Assembly: GCF_000764305.2 (NCBI RefSeq)
Contig: NW_025936664.1
Location: 1-64,000, forward strand
Source: Hyalella azteca
Taxonomy: Eukaryota > Arthropoda > Malacostraca > Amphipoda > Hyalellidae
Length of the DNA: 64,000 bases
Direction of reading: 5' to 3'
Below are positions 34,770-47,500 of this stretch, in pieces. Position 1 is the first letter of the stretch; each line of letters begins with the position of its first letter. Made by a program: the position numbers and the translations under genes. The notes under the pieces were generated by a model that was not told the origin of the DNA, searched no databases, and saw only the letters and a list, made by a program, of their open reading frames with translations.

Positions 34770-35700
34770 TGAAAAACTCATATTATTGAATAAAATCCTG
34801 ATGTTTTTTACGATGTGTAGAAGAATCATTCAAGTTTGTTAAATAGCCTAATGCTTCTCGGCAAAAAAAAAATAATAATGGAAATGTAATGAAAAACTCA
34901 TATTATTGAATAAAATCCTGATGTTTTTTACGATGTGTAGAAGAATCATTCAAGTTTGTTATATAGTCTAATACTCTTCGGCTAGAAAATCCTAATAAAA
35001 ACACAAAAACTATCAGCGCCACTCAGTTTTATTTTATGCTGAAGCAACGGCAGTGAAGTCCGAACATTCTTAAGTTTAATTTGTGCGCAAACTAAGAAAT
35101 GACCTGAAAAACACATATTATTGAATAAAACCCAGATGTTTTGTACGAACTGTAGAAGAATCGTCAAATTTGTTAAATAGCCTTATACTCTTCGGCAAAG
35201 AAAATATTAATAAAAATACAAAAACTATCAGCGTCACGCATTTTTATTGTATGCTGAACTAACGGCAGTGAAGTCCGAACATTCTTAAGTTTAATTGTGC
35301 GCAAACTAAGAAATGGCCTGAAAAACATATATTATTGAACAAAACCCAAATGTTTTTTACAAAGTGTAGAAGAATCGTCAAGTCTGTTAAGTAACCTAAT
35401 ACTCTTCGGCCAAAAAAATAATAATAATATAAAAAGTATCAGCGCCACACAGTTTTATTGTATGCTGAACTAACGGCAGTGAAGTCCAAACATTCTTAAG
35501 TTTAATTGTGCGCAAACTAAGAAATGACGTGAAAAACACATATTATTGAATAAAACCCAGATGTTTTGTACGAAATGTAGAAGAATCGTCAAGTCTGTTA
35601 AGTAACCTAATACTCTTCGGCCAAAAAATACGAATAAAAATATAAAAACTTTCAGCGTCACTCAGTTTTATTGTATGCTGAACTAACGGCAGTGAAGTCC
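34770..35700. repeat. Tandem repeat of about 215 bp, one arm only
   Basis: Five imperfect units of 120-220 bp with CATATTATTGAATAAAA, AGATGTTTTGTACGA and TAACGGCAGTGAAGTCC. The left arm has a single copy (28,540-28,720), so the expansion happened after the duplication or was lost from the left. Confidence 0.85.
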
Positions 35701-36479
35701 AAACATTGTTAAGTCTAATTACGTGCAACATGAAAGTATGCAAGTGTCGCAAGCCTTGCTGCCCTGCAAGTGTTATCTGCTGGCGAGCTGCGGGGGAAGC
35801 GACGAGATCTTCTGATAACGATCCATACCAGTAAACAGAACTAACAAACTCAGCAACAGAAACAGTAATCTATATAAATACTTGTATATTATTGCAACGT
35901 CTGAATGTAGTAGAACTACATTTTCTTTATTTCATTCTAACATTTACTAATCCAAATAATCGACGGTGACGCGTGTGGGCCATGAAAATGTCAACTAATG
36001 CCGGAATAAAATGAAATTATAGCTTGCGACATGATGTAACTTAATAACAGGTTGTGACATAACAACGAAAATGTTTACAATAACAATGAACCACCGAAAA
36101 ATATGTGAAAGTGAAACGTTTGTGCAAGTCACATTGTTTAGTTTTTTCACAGCTCATGTTCAATTCAAAGTGGGAAAGTGACGTTCATAAATTGTAACCG
36201 TTTAGTAACTTATGAATACTTCAGCATCGATTAGTTATTTCGGGATTATTTAGCAGGGAAAAAAGAGTGAATTTACAAAATTCTTTTTTCATTCAAGTCT
36301 AGAATGCCGGCAGTGAACGCTTGAATGCCGTCATAGAAGCGACCAAATTATATGGTACGGAGAACGTGGCCTTGAACGCTGCCTCCCTTCTTCTCGTCTT
36401 ATATACTGTTTTACCTTTGCTGAACAACGATATTCGTCATAAATCAAAATATTGATTAAATCGTCCACGAGTTGCAATG

Positions 36480-36605
36480 TGAAAAGCAAACCCAGTCATA
36501 GTTTGCGACCTTCAAACGAGCGATCCAACGGACGCCAACCGGCGACTATATAAGGCGACGTGACGCAGCGGCATCTAGTGTGCAGTGTGAAGTCGGTTGG
36601 TTCGT
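36480..36605 (+). promoter_or_regulatory. Core promoter of GST-4 with antioxidant-response-like site
   Basis: TATATAAG at 36,547-36,554, 101 bp before the ATG, with the conserved CCTTCAAACGAGCGATCC box upstream and GTGTGCAGTGTGAAG as likely start site. GTGACGCAGC at 36,560-36,569 is an exact match to RTGACnnnGC, the Cnc-Maf (Nrf2/CncC) consensus. Function is inferred from consensus and from the known stress induction of GST genes. Confidence 0.7.
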
Positions 36606-36654
36606 TAGCTCTGCAAATCTCCTGTTCGATCTCCAATCTACTTTACTATCGATT

Positions 36655-36690
36655 ATGGCGCCCATTCTTGGATATTGGGGTATTAGAGGC
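36655..36690 (+). CDS. GST-4 exon 1
   Basis: Twelve codons, MAPILGYWGIRG, donor GTGAGT. Confidence 0.85.
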
Positions 36691-37827
36691 GTGAGTATTA
36701 ATATCGAGCTCATAGCTGATATATGAATGAAGTTGGGATTTTTAGTAAGGAAATTTCGCTTGCTAATAGAGATTGTGAAACTAGACTATTGATGCCGTGG
36801 CGTGAGTCGCTTCAGCTGCAGACCTAATGAACCTTGAACAGAAGTGCCGCCTGTGAACATAGGCAGTCCTGCGATGGCAGATGTTCCGATAATTCTTCTT
36901 GTGCAAAACGCAAATTGTAATCATATGCATTCTTGTACAATGGCCCACGTTGGTTCACGAGTATACACATTTTTCTTCCATCTCGTGGAATTGTATCGGA
37001 TATCGCGACTGTTATCGATAATTAGTAAGCCTTGAATTGTGCAGTAGTTCTCCCACATGCATTGCGTCTTGACTTTAGAAACGTTAGGATTATATAAAGT
37101 TCGCAATGCACAAGTCCAAGTCTCAACTTGGTAGATGCCACACATCCGCACCTTCCTCCATAAAAATCGAATTGTACTATTCGAATGCTCTATAACCACT
37201 TGATGATTTAGATGCTGTTTAGATTTCGGTGGAAGTTAGTAGTGTTTGATCATAAAATATACTGTCTCTGACGATACTTGATTTATATCAAGTACTTTGA
37301 CTTTCTTAGTATAAATAATTTGCATTGACTTTGAAGACAATGATTTAATTAAAGTCTCTAGCTACAACGACCTCGGTGCGCGTGATGCTCTGTAGATATA
37401 ATAGATAACGCGAGGGGTTGATAAAGTCTTGTATAAGGTATACTTATACAAGAAGCCTCTGCTTGTCCTGTCTATGAAAGTTATGATAGCCTATATGCGA
37501 ACTCCTTGCTTATGTTGAGGCCTATCGTTTGGAGCTTGTTCAATGACTACTTTCCTACTCTCCTTACTTCCGGACGTAATTTTTCGGGACTGTCGTGATC
37601 AATTTCTTGGCAGCCGCATTTTTTTATAGGTCCTTTGTTATTTTCAATAAATTCACTAAGCTTCCATTGCTACTAGCCTACTACAATATATTGTAGGTTA
37701 GGAGTTATAAAACAGGCAATACGAGAATGACGCATTCGCCTAGGTTCATTTTTGTAATCTAGTTCTCGTAATGCATGTAATGGGAAGATTTCAAAACCCT
37801 AATGATCGTTGAGCCCCGAAGTCTCAG

Positions 37828-37899
37828 TTAGACATGGCTGAAGGAATCATTGGTGATGCCATGCGAAGCATTGTTGTGCTATGCTACAACTCAGATTTT
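37828..37899 (+). CDS. GST-4 exon 3, second half only
   Basis: Codes for LDMAEGIIGDAMRSIVVLCY and NSDF, donor GTAAGT. The 5' edge is the deletion junction: sequence just upstream aligns with the 3' end of GST-2 intron 1, not with exon 3. Confidence 0.7.
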
Positions 37900-38367
37900 G
37901 TAAGTTATTTTTGCAAACCCTCTTTCTTGACTCTAATGGGGTTTTTGTAATGGATGTGCTGACGACTTGAACTTGATATTAATTCCGTTGCCATCGTCTA
38001 TGCATGCCGGCAAGTCAGTCAAGCGAAATGCGACTGGACTGAACTTTCGACGTGATCGATGCTTTCGTAAAGCATGATCTTTGCGTAGCATGTTGGGGCT
38101 TGATGCGACCGCTGTTGATACCTTGGGTTCTTCAGAGGTTTTACAATTTTAAATGTTAGCTATTCCAAATATTTAATCACGCAAATTGAACATCTCATGA
38201 TATTATATTGTCTTGAAAACCGAGAATGTTTGCATTAGGGTTCGGAAGAATATTTTTGCCCCTTTTTGAATTTTTGTGCCGAAAAGGAGAATTTTACTAA
38301 TACTTCTACCCGAGAGCGTGAGTGAATTTCACGCCGGTTTTACAAACTTCCTCGTTTGCGATTACAG

Positions 38368-38463
38368 GAGACCAAGAAGGGCGATTTCATTGCCAACATC
38401 GACAACACTCTGAAGAAACTTTCAAAGCTTGTGGGCAGCAACAACTACATTCTTGGCGATAAG
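38368..38463 (+). CDS. GST-4 exon 4
   Basis: Thirty-two codons from ETKKGDFIANIDNTLKKLSK to NNYILGDK, acceptor ATTACAG, donor GTTAGT. Confidence 0.9.
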
Positions 38464-38894
38464 GTTAGTTCTTAAATTTTTCTAAGAAGCTTGAACTTAT
38501 AAATTCCAGATCACAATATTTTCAACTCGGTCCTAAGTAATGGGAGGATATTTGTAGAAGTAACGTCCGCGATTGAACCATTCATTTTGCTCATATTTTG
38601 GATTTCTTCAATTGAATTCAGTTGAATGAATAAAGGTAATATACTTAGAAATTCTATATAATGATGATCTGTATCTTGTGCGATGGTTATAATATTTATT
38701 ACGGATAATGATGAATATTGAAATATCTGTAGCAATTCAAAATATTCTCAATATGAGTATTGCATTAATTTAATGAAGTTCAGTCATTAGGTCAGAAATA
38801 AAACGTGTAGTTCAGATCTCCCGACCTAACTGCTCAGGAGCATTAGTTCACCAACCGCGACTAACAGAGCTGTTGAATTATTCATTAGGGCAGC

Positions 38895-39095
38895 CAGGGT
38901 ACGCACACAGTGAAAGCAGGTTGCCAGCGTGCTGGTTACCTGCTCAGGCTGGCACCTGGAACCATAGAATACAGAAGCCTATTCGTACAGGTTTTCACTG
39001 TGAACACTTACATTATTATCCTTTGCTCATTCTTGTGGCAGGTTGGAGCAGGTTGCCCGCGCGGGCAAATCTGCTTTCACTGTGTGCGTACCCTG
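38895..39095. mobile_element. hAT-like MITE in GST-4 intron 4
   Basis: Inverted ends CAGGGTACGCACACAGTGAA and TTCACTGTGTGCGTACCCTG, continuing to about 30 bp, enclose 201 bp. CAGGG ends suggest hAT; no clear 8-bp target duplication is seen. Confidence 0.7.
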
Positions 39096-39169
39096 ATAGT
39101 CTTATTTTCTAATACCTAATTTCAGAGGCAAATAACACCTTGCTGATCCCAATATATATTGACTGTCAG

Positions 39170-39379
39170 GTTATGATCGTCGACTTCGTGCTTTTCGAGA
39201 CGTTGGAGCGCTACGTCGCTCTGGTGCCCACTTGTCTCGATAGCTACGCCAACCTCCAGGCTTTCCACAAGCGCATCGAGGACATTCCCAGCATCAAGAA
39301 ATACCGAAGCTCTCCTGAATTCACTAAAATTAAAGATAAATTCAATGGACCCATGGCAAAGTTCGGCAGTGGAGTCTAA
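39170..39379 (+). CDS. GST-4 exon 5
   Basis: Sixty-nine codons plus TAA after GACTGTCAG: starts VMIVDFVLFETLERYVALVP, ends AKFGSGV. Nearly the same as the GST-2 fragment. Confidence 0.92.
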   Translation, partial: VMIVDFVLFETLERYVALVPTCLDSYANLQAFHKRIEDIPSIKKYRSSPEFTKIKDKFNGPMAKFGSGV

Positions 39380-39470
39380 TTCCAACTAACTTCAACCACC
39401 CACACACTCGACCAACAACTTCAACCATTCAAGCACCCACTCAACCAACATTTTTTGTTGCTGGAATAAC

Positions 39471-39486
39471 AATAAATTGGAATAAA
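39471..39486 (+). terminator. Poly(A) signals of GST-4
   Basis: AATAAA at 39,471 and again at 39,481, about 92-107 bp after the stop codon. Confidence 0.6.
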
Positions 39487-40390
39487 AGTTATCTTGTAGC
39501 AGATGAAAAAAATTTTCTTTTCCCATTTGACAAGAGATCGGAGTTATTGTACTAATTACATAGACCGACTGACTAGATGCTAATTTATTGGCTGTAACGG
39601 GGGAAATTTTTGAACTATACTTTGAGGAGTATGACTTTGAACACGATTTAGTTCTGACGCTTTCGCGCTTAGGCATAAAATGCCTCCTGCATCGAATGCA
39701 CGGTTACTCGAAATAGTATCGAGTAACAGTTCGAGTTTCATACGTTGATGAATTCAGCGTACAGAATCGAGGCATGCGTGTCGAATATCACATGAGCCAA
39801 TGCAAATACGGAGGAATAGTTGGTTGGTTCGAGCGATAACACTTCAGTTATCGCTTAGACTAAAGATACCGGGCCCTCGGGGAAAGTTTTTACTAGAATA
39901 CCGAATGTATTCAAAAGAGAAACCTTATCTCTTGAATGAAACTAATTCTTGCACGGCATTTGTATTATGGAGCCTATTTATTAAGAGAATTGCATAACGT
40001 AGATTGCTGGTCGCTTGCCACTTAGGCGGTTACACGACATTTTCATTTTTGAGTCTTCATTAAATGACATTAGATAATTGCATAACGTAGATTGCTGGCA
40101 GCTTACCACTTATGCGTTTGTCGGTATTCCAATGGGCGTCTTATCGCGTTCCTGATATCGTGATATCCCGAGTCCGCGAGTCACTGCACTTCAATTGCAC
40201 AAAGAGGTACAGAACTTATCATAATAGGTTTTTACCAGTGCAAAGTGGATATTTCTGCCTAGTGTATACTCAGTTCTGCTCGAGTAATTTTGAAATTTTC
40301 ATCATAAATGATTTATATTATGGGCTAACCGCTCCAAGGGAGGCTGATAAGATAAAACAAAAGTAACTGTAAATTAATGCGTTATCAATC

Positions 40391-41097
40391 GATAGTACTT
40401 CAGAACGACGGGAATAATGAATTTATCGTTCTTTTTCTAGCTTGTATTGCAACACAATTTCTATTGACGGTCTGAGTGAAATATTATTAATTTTCATTTA
40501 TATAAAAAAATGTGCATACATATCATTTATTTGACTTCACATTCACTATAAAACGTCCCTGAATTTTAACTCGCGCTGTTCACGATCGCAATATCGGCCA
40601 CCATAAATTAGCCCCATTTATGGTCAAAAGCAAATGTTCACTAAGAAAATTTTTTGGATATTATGTCCACTTTGTGACACACTTTCTCATCGGTAGTACG
40701 AGCATAGAGCGAACTGATATTAGGTCAAAATTACCTACACTACCGTAAAATGTATTCGATATTCGGACAAAATCTCACTCATTCTTCTGTGTGTTGGGAG
40801 GCCAGCCGACCTAGAATTGTGAATGATTGTGATGCTGTAGCTCGTCTATATATATAGGAATGACCTTGAAAGTCATGCCACGTATCATCTTAATTTTCAA
40901 TTAATTCGAACATTATCAATGTTCACAGAATATACAATTTTGAATATCATTCCCACGTGTACAAAAATGAAACATACAACATCCTAAATGCAGGAAATGT
41001 ACAAATATTTCAGTTACCCATGTAAAATGACTTATATTAAATGTCGGTTAATCAAACAAACATACTCGACCTGCTACGTTTCCTCAGTACCCTGATA
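40391..41097. other. Intergenic between GST-4 and GST-5
   Basis: AT-rich; no gene or repeat family recognised. Confidence 0.5.
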
Positions 41098-41480
41098 AAC
41101 ACTGTACCAGCTACACTTACTCTGTGTTCTTCAGTGTTATACTGATATTGACAGTGTCAATCTCTGTACCAGCTACACTTAAATTGTGTTATTCAGTGTG
41201 ATACTGATATTGACAGGGTCAAACTCTGTACCAGCTACACTTACACTGTGTTCTTCAGTGTCATACTGATATTGTCAGGGTCAAGCTCTGTACCAGCTAC
41301 ACTTACACTGTGTTCTTCAGTGTCATACTGATATTGTCAGGGTCAATCTCTAGCTGTATACCAGCTACACTTACACTGTGTTTTTCAGTTTTATACTGAT
41401 ATTGTCAGGGTTAAACTCTGTACCTGCTGCACTTACACCGTGATCGTCAGTGTTATCCTGATATTGACAGGGTCAAGACA
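41098..41480 (+). promoter_or_regulatory. 61-bp tandem array in the GST-5 promoter
   Basis: Six units of about 61 bp ending 57 bp before the GST-5 ATG. Each has GTACCAGCTACACTTAC, then GTGTTCTTCAGTGT and ATACTGATATTG. TTCAGTGT contains TCAGT, the arthropod initiator core, so every unit offers a possible start site. No TATA box is seen. The repeat is certain; the promoter role is inferred from position. Confidence 0.7.
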
Positions 41481-41536
41481 GCAACGTACATTATTTTCGC
41501 GGCATTGAAGTGACACACGGCGGTAAATTCTGAAGA

Positions 41537-41572
41537 ATGGTGCCTGTTTTTGGATATTGGTCCGTTCGAGGG
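41537..41572 (+). CDS. GST-5 exon 1
   Basis: MVPVFGYWSVRG, donor GTGAGT. Catalytic Tyr7. Confidence 0.92.
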
Positions 41573-44500
41573 GTGAGTTCGATACGTAATTTAAATGCCA
41601 GTTAAATTAATTTAATTTAAATGTCACTAGGCTACGTAATGTAAACGCCATTCAAGTCGCCACAGCACTCATGTCGCCGGCCTTCAATAGAAACGATATA
41701 TTTTACAAACAAAACTAAACCCCAACATTCTAGCGTGATCGAAACAGATATATATCATCATCTGTTGATTAAAGGCAAAAAATTTCACTTATGACCAGTT
41801 TTATACTTTTGTTATAGAAGAGCTGCGAATTTAATGCAGTATCTTTTAAGTGACAACTCATGTATTATTGACGGTAGTTTTAAATGTCGCTGTTTTAAAG
41901 TCTTTGCTATCGTTTGGGCTCAAGTGTGGATTCTTGGTCCAGAGAACGGCTTGCTCTATGAGTGATATTAAGCATATTGAAACATTTTTAAGTCACGAAG
42001 TGTTACTGTGCGCCAACACAGCGCACCTTGATTTATAGATTATATTACTACGCCACTTCTGTAGCAGGTATAGAATCGAGAAGTTTCCATTAGTGATTGA
42101 TAACATCCACGTCTTATGCTTAACTAAATTTTTTATTATATTCGCTGTCTGTAGTATAAAATAATAGTAATAATAAAATAACATTTAAAAAAGTAATAAA
42201 AATGCTCACTTGTTCGTATTATATTCACTGTATTATAAAATAATAGTAGTAATAATATAATAATAATAAAAATTATATAATTTTTCACTTGTTCCAATAG
42301 CAAACTTTAAACATTGTTCACTATCGAAAATAGTTAAGAGTTCGTAACTCTGTAAGCAACCACTGACTGCTTTTCAAGCGAAACCCACTAATCACAGACG
42401 AGAAATAGATCGCTACGTGTATATAGGCCGCTACGCGTACTTAGGCCGTTACGTTTACTCAGGCCGCATCGTTTACCTAGCCCGCCACGTGTACTTAGGC
42501 CGCTACGTGTACTTAGGCCGCTACGTGTACCAAGGCCACCACGTGTACCCAGGCCGCTACGTGTACTTAGGCCGCTACGTGTACTTAGGCCGCTACATTC
42601 AATCAACGTTATTTCAACGTCTTATGTCTAGATACTTCTTTTTGTTTGCCGACCACCTTAATAATGTGTAAAAATCCTTATATTCCTTGACCTCCGTTTG
42701 ATGTCTGCACTCCGACAAATTCATTATACTTTGTCTAAATGTCTTTGCATTTATCTCTGTAAATATCTTTGTCTTTGTCTTTTTGTCTTTGCACGTTTGC
42801 CCTTATTTATATCACCTTAACCCAGTTTGGCACGGAAAAAAACGTAATATTACTGCAAGAAGAGTATCACAATTTGGACACTATAACCAATCCATTTTTA
42901 GCGCATTTTCTCATTTATGGAAAAAATGCACTATTGTGCTCGCCATGTCCGTCTTTCCGTCCGTCTGTCCGTCCGTCCGTGACCTCAAGTTTTCTTCGAC
43001 GAGATAATGCGCTCTCTGTCACTCACTGCAGTGAGTACTGAGTTATATTTTTTTGCATGTTCACACAGTTGGGCCAGGAAAAATAGACGTATCACTGCAT
43101 CAAGTGTGTCACTATTTGGACAATATAACCAATACATTTTTTTTTTTTTTGCATGTTCACACAGTTGGGCCAGGTCCCTCGCTACCTTCTGGCCCACGCT
43201 GGGGCCGAGTACACGGAGAAGCTCTACCACATCGGGCCAGCGCCCGGCTACTCCAAGAGCGAGTGGTGGGACGTCAAGCAAGACTCGGGTCTCGAGTTCC
43301 CGAATGTGAGGAATCATTTTCAGAAATCACTTCCAGGAATCATTTGCAATACTGAGAGGCTAATTTTATAAGAAAGCGAGGAAAATTATAATATCTGCCA
43401 TTTTGAAAGGCTAATTTTAATAAGAAACAGAAAAAAATATCTGGCATATTGACAGGGTAATTTTATAACAAAACCTACGGGATTCAAATGCTCCAAGTGT
43501 GAGGCTTATACCGGATTATCATTTCCGGATTATCATGTTATACTGATACTTATATCCGGTATATGATTATCATATACCGGATTATCATGTTTCATGGAAA
43601 TTGCTTCGGCCGGTGGCCTCATTTCTGTTTTTTTTTTTTGTCTCTGCGATGAATTTTTCCATACAAATTGTTTTCAGCAGTCATATTCATGTTATATGTT
43701 CTCATTACTTGATCATTGACGAAAAAATTGAATTCATGTGTTAGAATCTAACAATAATTAAAAATTATCGGCGAAAATTGCCGTATTACATTGACTGCGA
43801 CATTATCATCACGGAAATTTCTACCATCACCTTGCGTCTTGAGACATTTTATTTCCAACAATATAGAAATAGTAAATATTTTCATACCTTAATCACTTAC
43901 ATAAATATTAATTTTACATTTGAAAACCTAAAAATTACATACTTTCACTCCTAAAGTTGCCGTACTACATCGACAGCGACATTATCATCACGGAAAGTTC
44001 TGCCTTCACCATGCATCTCGACACTATTTTCTAACAATATAGACATAGTTAATATTTTCATACCTTAATCACTTAAATAAAAATTAATTTTACATTTGAA
44101 AACCTAAAAATTACATACTTTTACTCACTTGCATATAAATTAATTTTATGTTTGAAAACACAACAATTACATACTTTTACTTACCCGCATAAAAACTAAT
44201 TTTACGTAGGTATTAAAATCACTTGGCTGCTTAAGTCGCAAATTCACCAGGAATTTAAAAGTAAAGAAAATAGCCAAAAAGTTCACCATTTCTTATAAGC
44301 GAAAACGTTTCGGAGTCCAGCTCCATCGTCAGTTCAAAACCTAGAACACAGGTACAAACAATTAGTAGCCTAAAATTCATATTCAAACAATTCACCTAAA
44401 CTTGAGGACATTAGAACTAAAATCGAAGATAACAGAAATAAAAATGAGATAACATGTAGAGAGGGTACTATCTATTTACAATTTGTAGAGGATAGGAACT

Positions 44501-47500
44501 GAATGCAGCATTTAAGCTGGGTTTCTGTTTGAAAATATATAAAGATTCTAAAATTCGTAGGTCAGAAACACCGCTAAAACTCTAAAATCATTATTGGACA
44601 CCGGGACGTTGCACTGCTCGGCATGAATACGTACGGCTGAATGAGGAGGATGCGTAACTAATTTTACATTTGAAAACCTAAAAATTACACACTTTTACTC
44701 CTAAAGTTGCCGTACTACATCGATGGCGACATTAAAATCACGGAAAGTTCCGCCTTCACCATGCTTCTCTAGACTTTTATTTCCAACAACATAATCATAA
44801 TAATTTTTTTTTCAAACCCTAATCACTTATATAAAAATTAAATTTATATTTTTTAAAACCTAAAAATTACTCACTTTTTACTCTAAAAGTTGCCGTACTA
44901 CATCGATGGTGACATTACCATCACGGAAAGTTCTGCCGTCACGAAGCACCTAGAGACTATTTTCTAACAATATAAACATGGTGAATGTTTTCATATCTCA
45001 ATCACTTACATAAAAATTAATTTTACATTTAAAAACCTATAATTTACACATTTTTACTCTAAAAGTTGCCGTACTACATCGACGGCGACATTAAAATCAC
45101 GGAAAATTCAGCCATTACGAAGCATATCGACATTATTTTCTAACAATATAGACATTGTAAATGTTTTCATATCATAATCACGTACAGAAAAATTAATTTT
45201 ATATTTAAAAATCAAAAATTTACACATTTTTACTCCTAAAGTTGCCGTACTACATCGATGGCGACATAAAGATCACGGAAAGTTCAGCCATAACGAAGCA
45301 CCTAGATACTTTTATTTCCAACAACATAATCAAATTAATTTTTTTTTCAAACCTTAATCACTTACATAAAAATTAACTTTATGTTTAAAAACACAAAAGT
45401 TACTCATTTTTGCTCTAAAAGTTGCCGTACTACATCGACGGCGACATTAAAATCACGGAAAGTTCAGCCATAACGAAGCACCTCGCCCGCAAGTTCGGTC
45501 TGGTTGGGACGACAGAGGAGGAGAACATCATAGTCGACATGGCAGAAGGAATCTTGTCCGATATTTCGCGCGCCTTCAAACAACTTTGTTTCGACTCCGA
45601 TTTCGTAAGTAATTCCATCATCATGTGAACGACTTTAAATTACTTTCATCTAATTATTTTAACATTAACCAACTCTCACAATTGTTTGCTGAAGTTTATT
45701 GCAGATAAAATATTTATAGATTGGTTTATTTATTTAATGCAAGTAAAAAAAATAAGCGTAAATGAATAAAATCAAACATTTTCTTTAGTTTGAAGGTCTC
45801 TTAGATATACGTTTTAGTTATATGCTTAGATAAGGGATATTCAGCTAAAAATATTCTAGGAATTAAAAATCATCTGATTTGAATCACTGGAGGTGGATCT
45901 AAAATATTAACATTACTTTCGGAAAAAAAATTTCTGTATCAACTGTTAAGCATAGAAGAGAAACGAATGAGGCAGATAGGCAAGCGGATTTCTTGAACGA
46001 TACTTTTTTCTCCATTGTTTGGCCGACCTGTTGTAGAAGTTACTCATAGTCATTTCATTTTACGCTCAAAAACATTCGCACAAATCAGCTGCGTAGACCA
46101 GAACTCCGCATTTGGTCATATACTTGAAGAAAGAGCATATTTGAAAATTATTTACAAACATGTCATGTAAGTTATCATCCGAATAATATTTAATATATTT
46201 TAAAATTTTTTAATTTAATATCAAATTTTCATGTTTAATATCATGCGAAAAATATTTAACTTTAATAATTTAATTTAAATATTTAATATTTTAATAATAT
46301 ATAAAATTTAATTTTCAATGAGAAAATTTTTGTATATATAAGAACCACTTTCATATAGCCCTGTTCATATAGCCCTCTTTAGAATTATCTTAAATTGACA
46401 TATTCATCAACAAAATTTACTTTCACGCGTGTTTATATTGTGCGAGATAAATTTCTCGTGGCTCGGACACGTTCATTTTTTGTATAATGTTCATTTTTGT
46501 TCATTTCTACTGTTCATATAGCCCTGTTTTGAATTATCTCAAATTGACATATTCATCAATAAAATTTACTTTGGCTCCTATTTATATTGTGTGAGATAAA
46601 TTTCTCGTGGCTCGGACACGTTCATTTTTTGTATAATGTTCATTTTTGTTCATTTCTTTCTATGATGAAAGTTCTCCGAAAAGTAATATACGGCGGCCAT
46701 AGGATTAATCTTTACGGGCTATAAAAATTATCCGCCTCCATGCCATGAATTCTGAATTTGAATTTTGAACATCTTCATAATTTTCATCTGAATGGTTATC
46801 CTAAAAAATAACCCTGTTTACGTGAATTAACTATTTCCAGTTCAAGTAATCTTCTAAAATTGTTTTAAAGTTGAAAATTCTTCCTAAATATAATTTGTAC
46901 GGAATGTTAACCAAAATCTGACTGTAATCTATTCTTCATAATAGAAAGGTATTTTACTAAAAAATAAATCATCCCTAAATCATCCCTAATAAATCATCCA
47001 GGCATCGAAAGGTATTTTACCGATTTGATAAATGCCGCAAAATAATCGTTTTTTGAAATCATAGTAGACCAATACATAATTAATCAAGTAACTGAATGAA
47101 ATGAACATCAGCTAGCATCAATGATTCTTTTTTTTAAGAAAAATTATAGAGCTTTATAAACAAGATTATAGAGCTGTAGAAACAAGATTATAGAGCTGTA
47201 GAAACAAGATTATAGAGCTGTAGAAACAAGATTATAGAGCTGTAGAAACAAGATTATAGAGCTGTAGAAACAAGATTATAGAGCTGTAGAAACAAGATTA
47301 TAGAGCTGTAGCTATGTCCTATCCGGTGTATTTTTTAAACTTACAAATTTTATATGCAAATATGGGTCAATGATTATATTTGTGTGAATAAATATATTTG
47401 TGTGCTCCTGTGTGAATAAAGACCAAAGGATAAAGAATTTAAAATACATATTATATGTTTAGTTTAGTTATATTTAAATACACCTACAGTTCAAAATATA

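Larger units (their letters stand above)
36655..39379 (+). pseudogene. GST-4: mu-class GST locus lacking exon 2
   Basis: Exon 1 (36,655-36,690) MAPILGYWGIRG; then intron 1, which matches GST-2 intron 1 almost to its end and at about 37,820 passes straight into the middle of exon 3 (37,828-37,899, from LDMAEGIIGDAM). Exon 4 (38,368-38,463) and exon 5 (39,170-39,379) are intact and in frame. Exon 2, intron 2 and the first half of exon 3 are missing as one block, taking out the Trp/Lys and Gln-Ser parts of the glutathione site. AG at 37,826-37,827 could serve as an acceptor, giving an in-frame 137-aa product. Two AATAAA signals follow the stop. A true deletion or a join error. Confidence 0.8.
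33375..40390 (+). repeat. Duplicated unit carrying GST-4, right arm
   Basis: Inverted counterpart of the GST-3 unit (33,375-36,690) and of the GST-2 unit (36,430-37,820 and 39,380-40,390). Landmarks include GCAAGTGTCGCAAGCCTTGC and the ACTGCGAGGGTGATTAAG region, both seen in reverse in the left arm. Confidence 0.85.

Noticed and set aside
36691..37827. Hidden exon 2 of GST-4
   Set aside because: The stretch aligns throughout with intron 1 of GST-2 and GST-3, with no exon-like insertion.
42388..42671. YVYLGR and STRSGL repeat peptides
   Set aside because: An 18-bp minisatellite in an intron keeps frames open on both strands.
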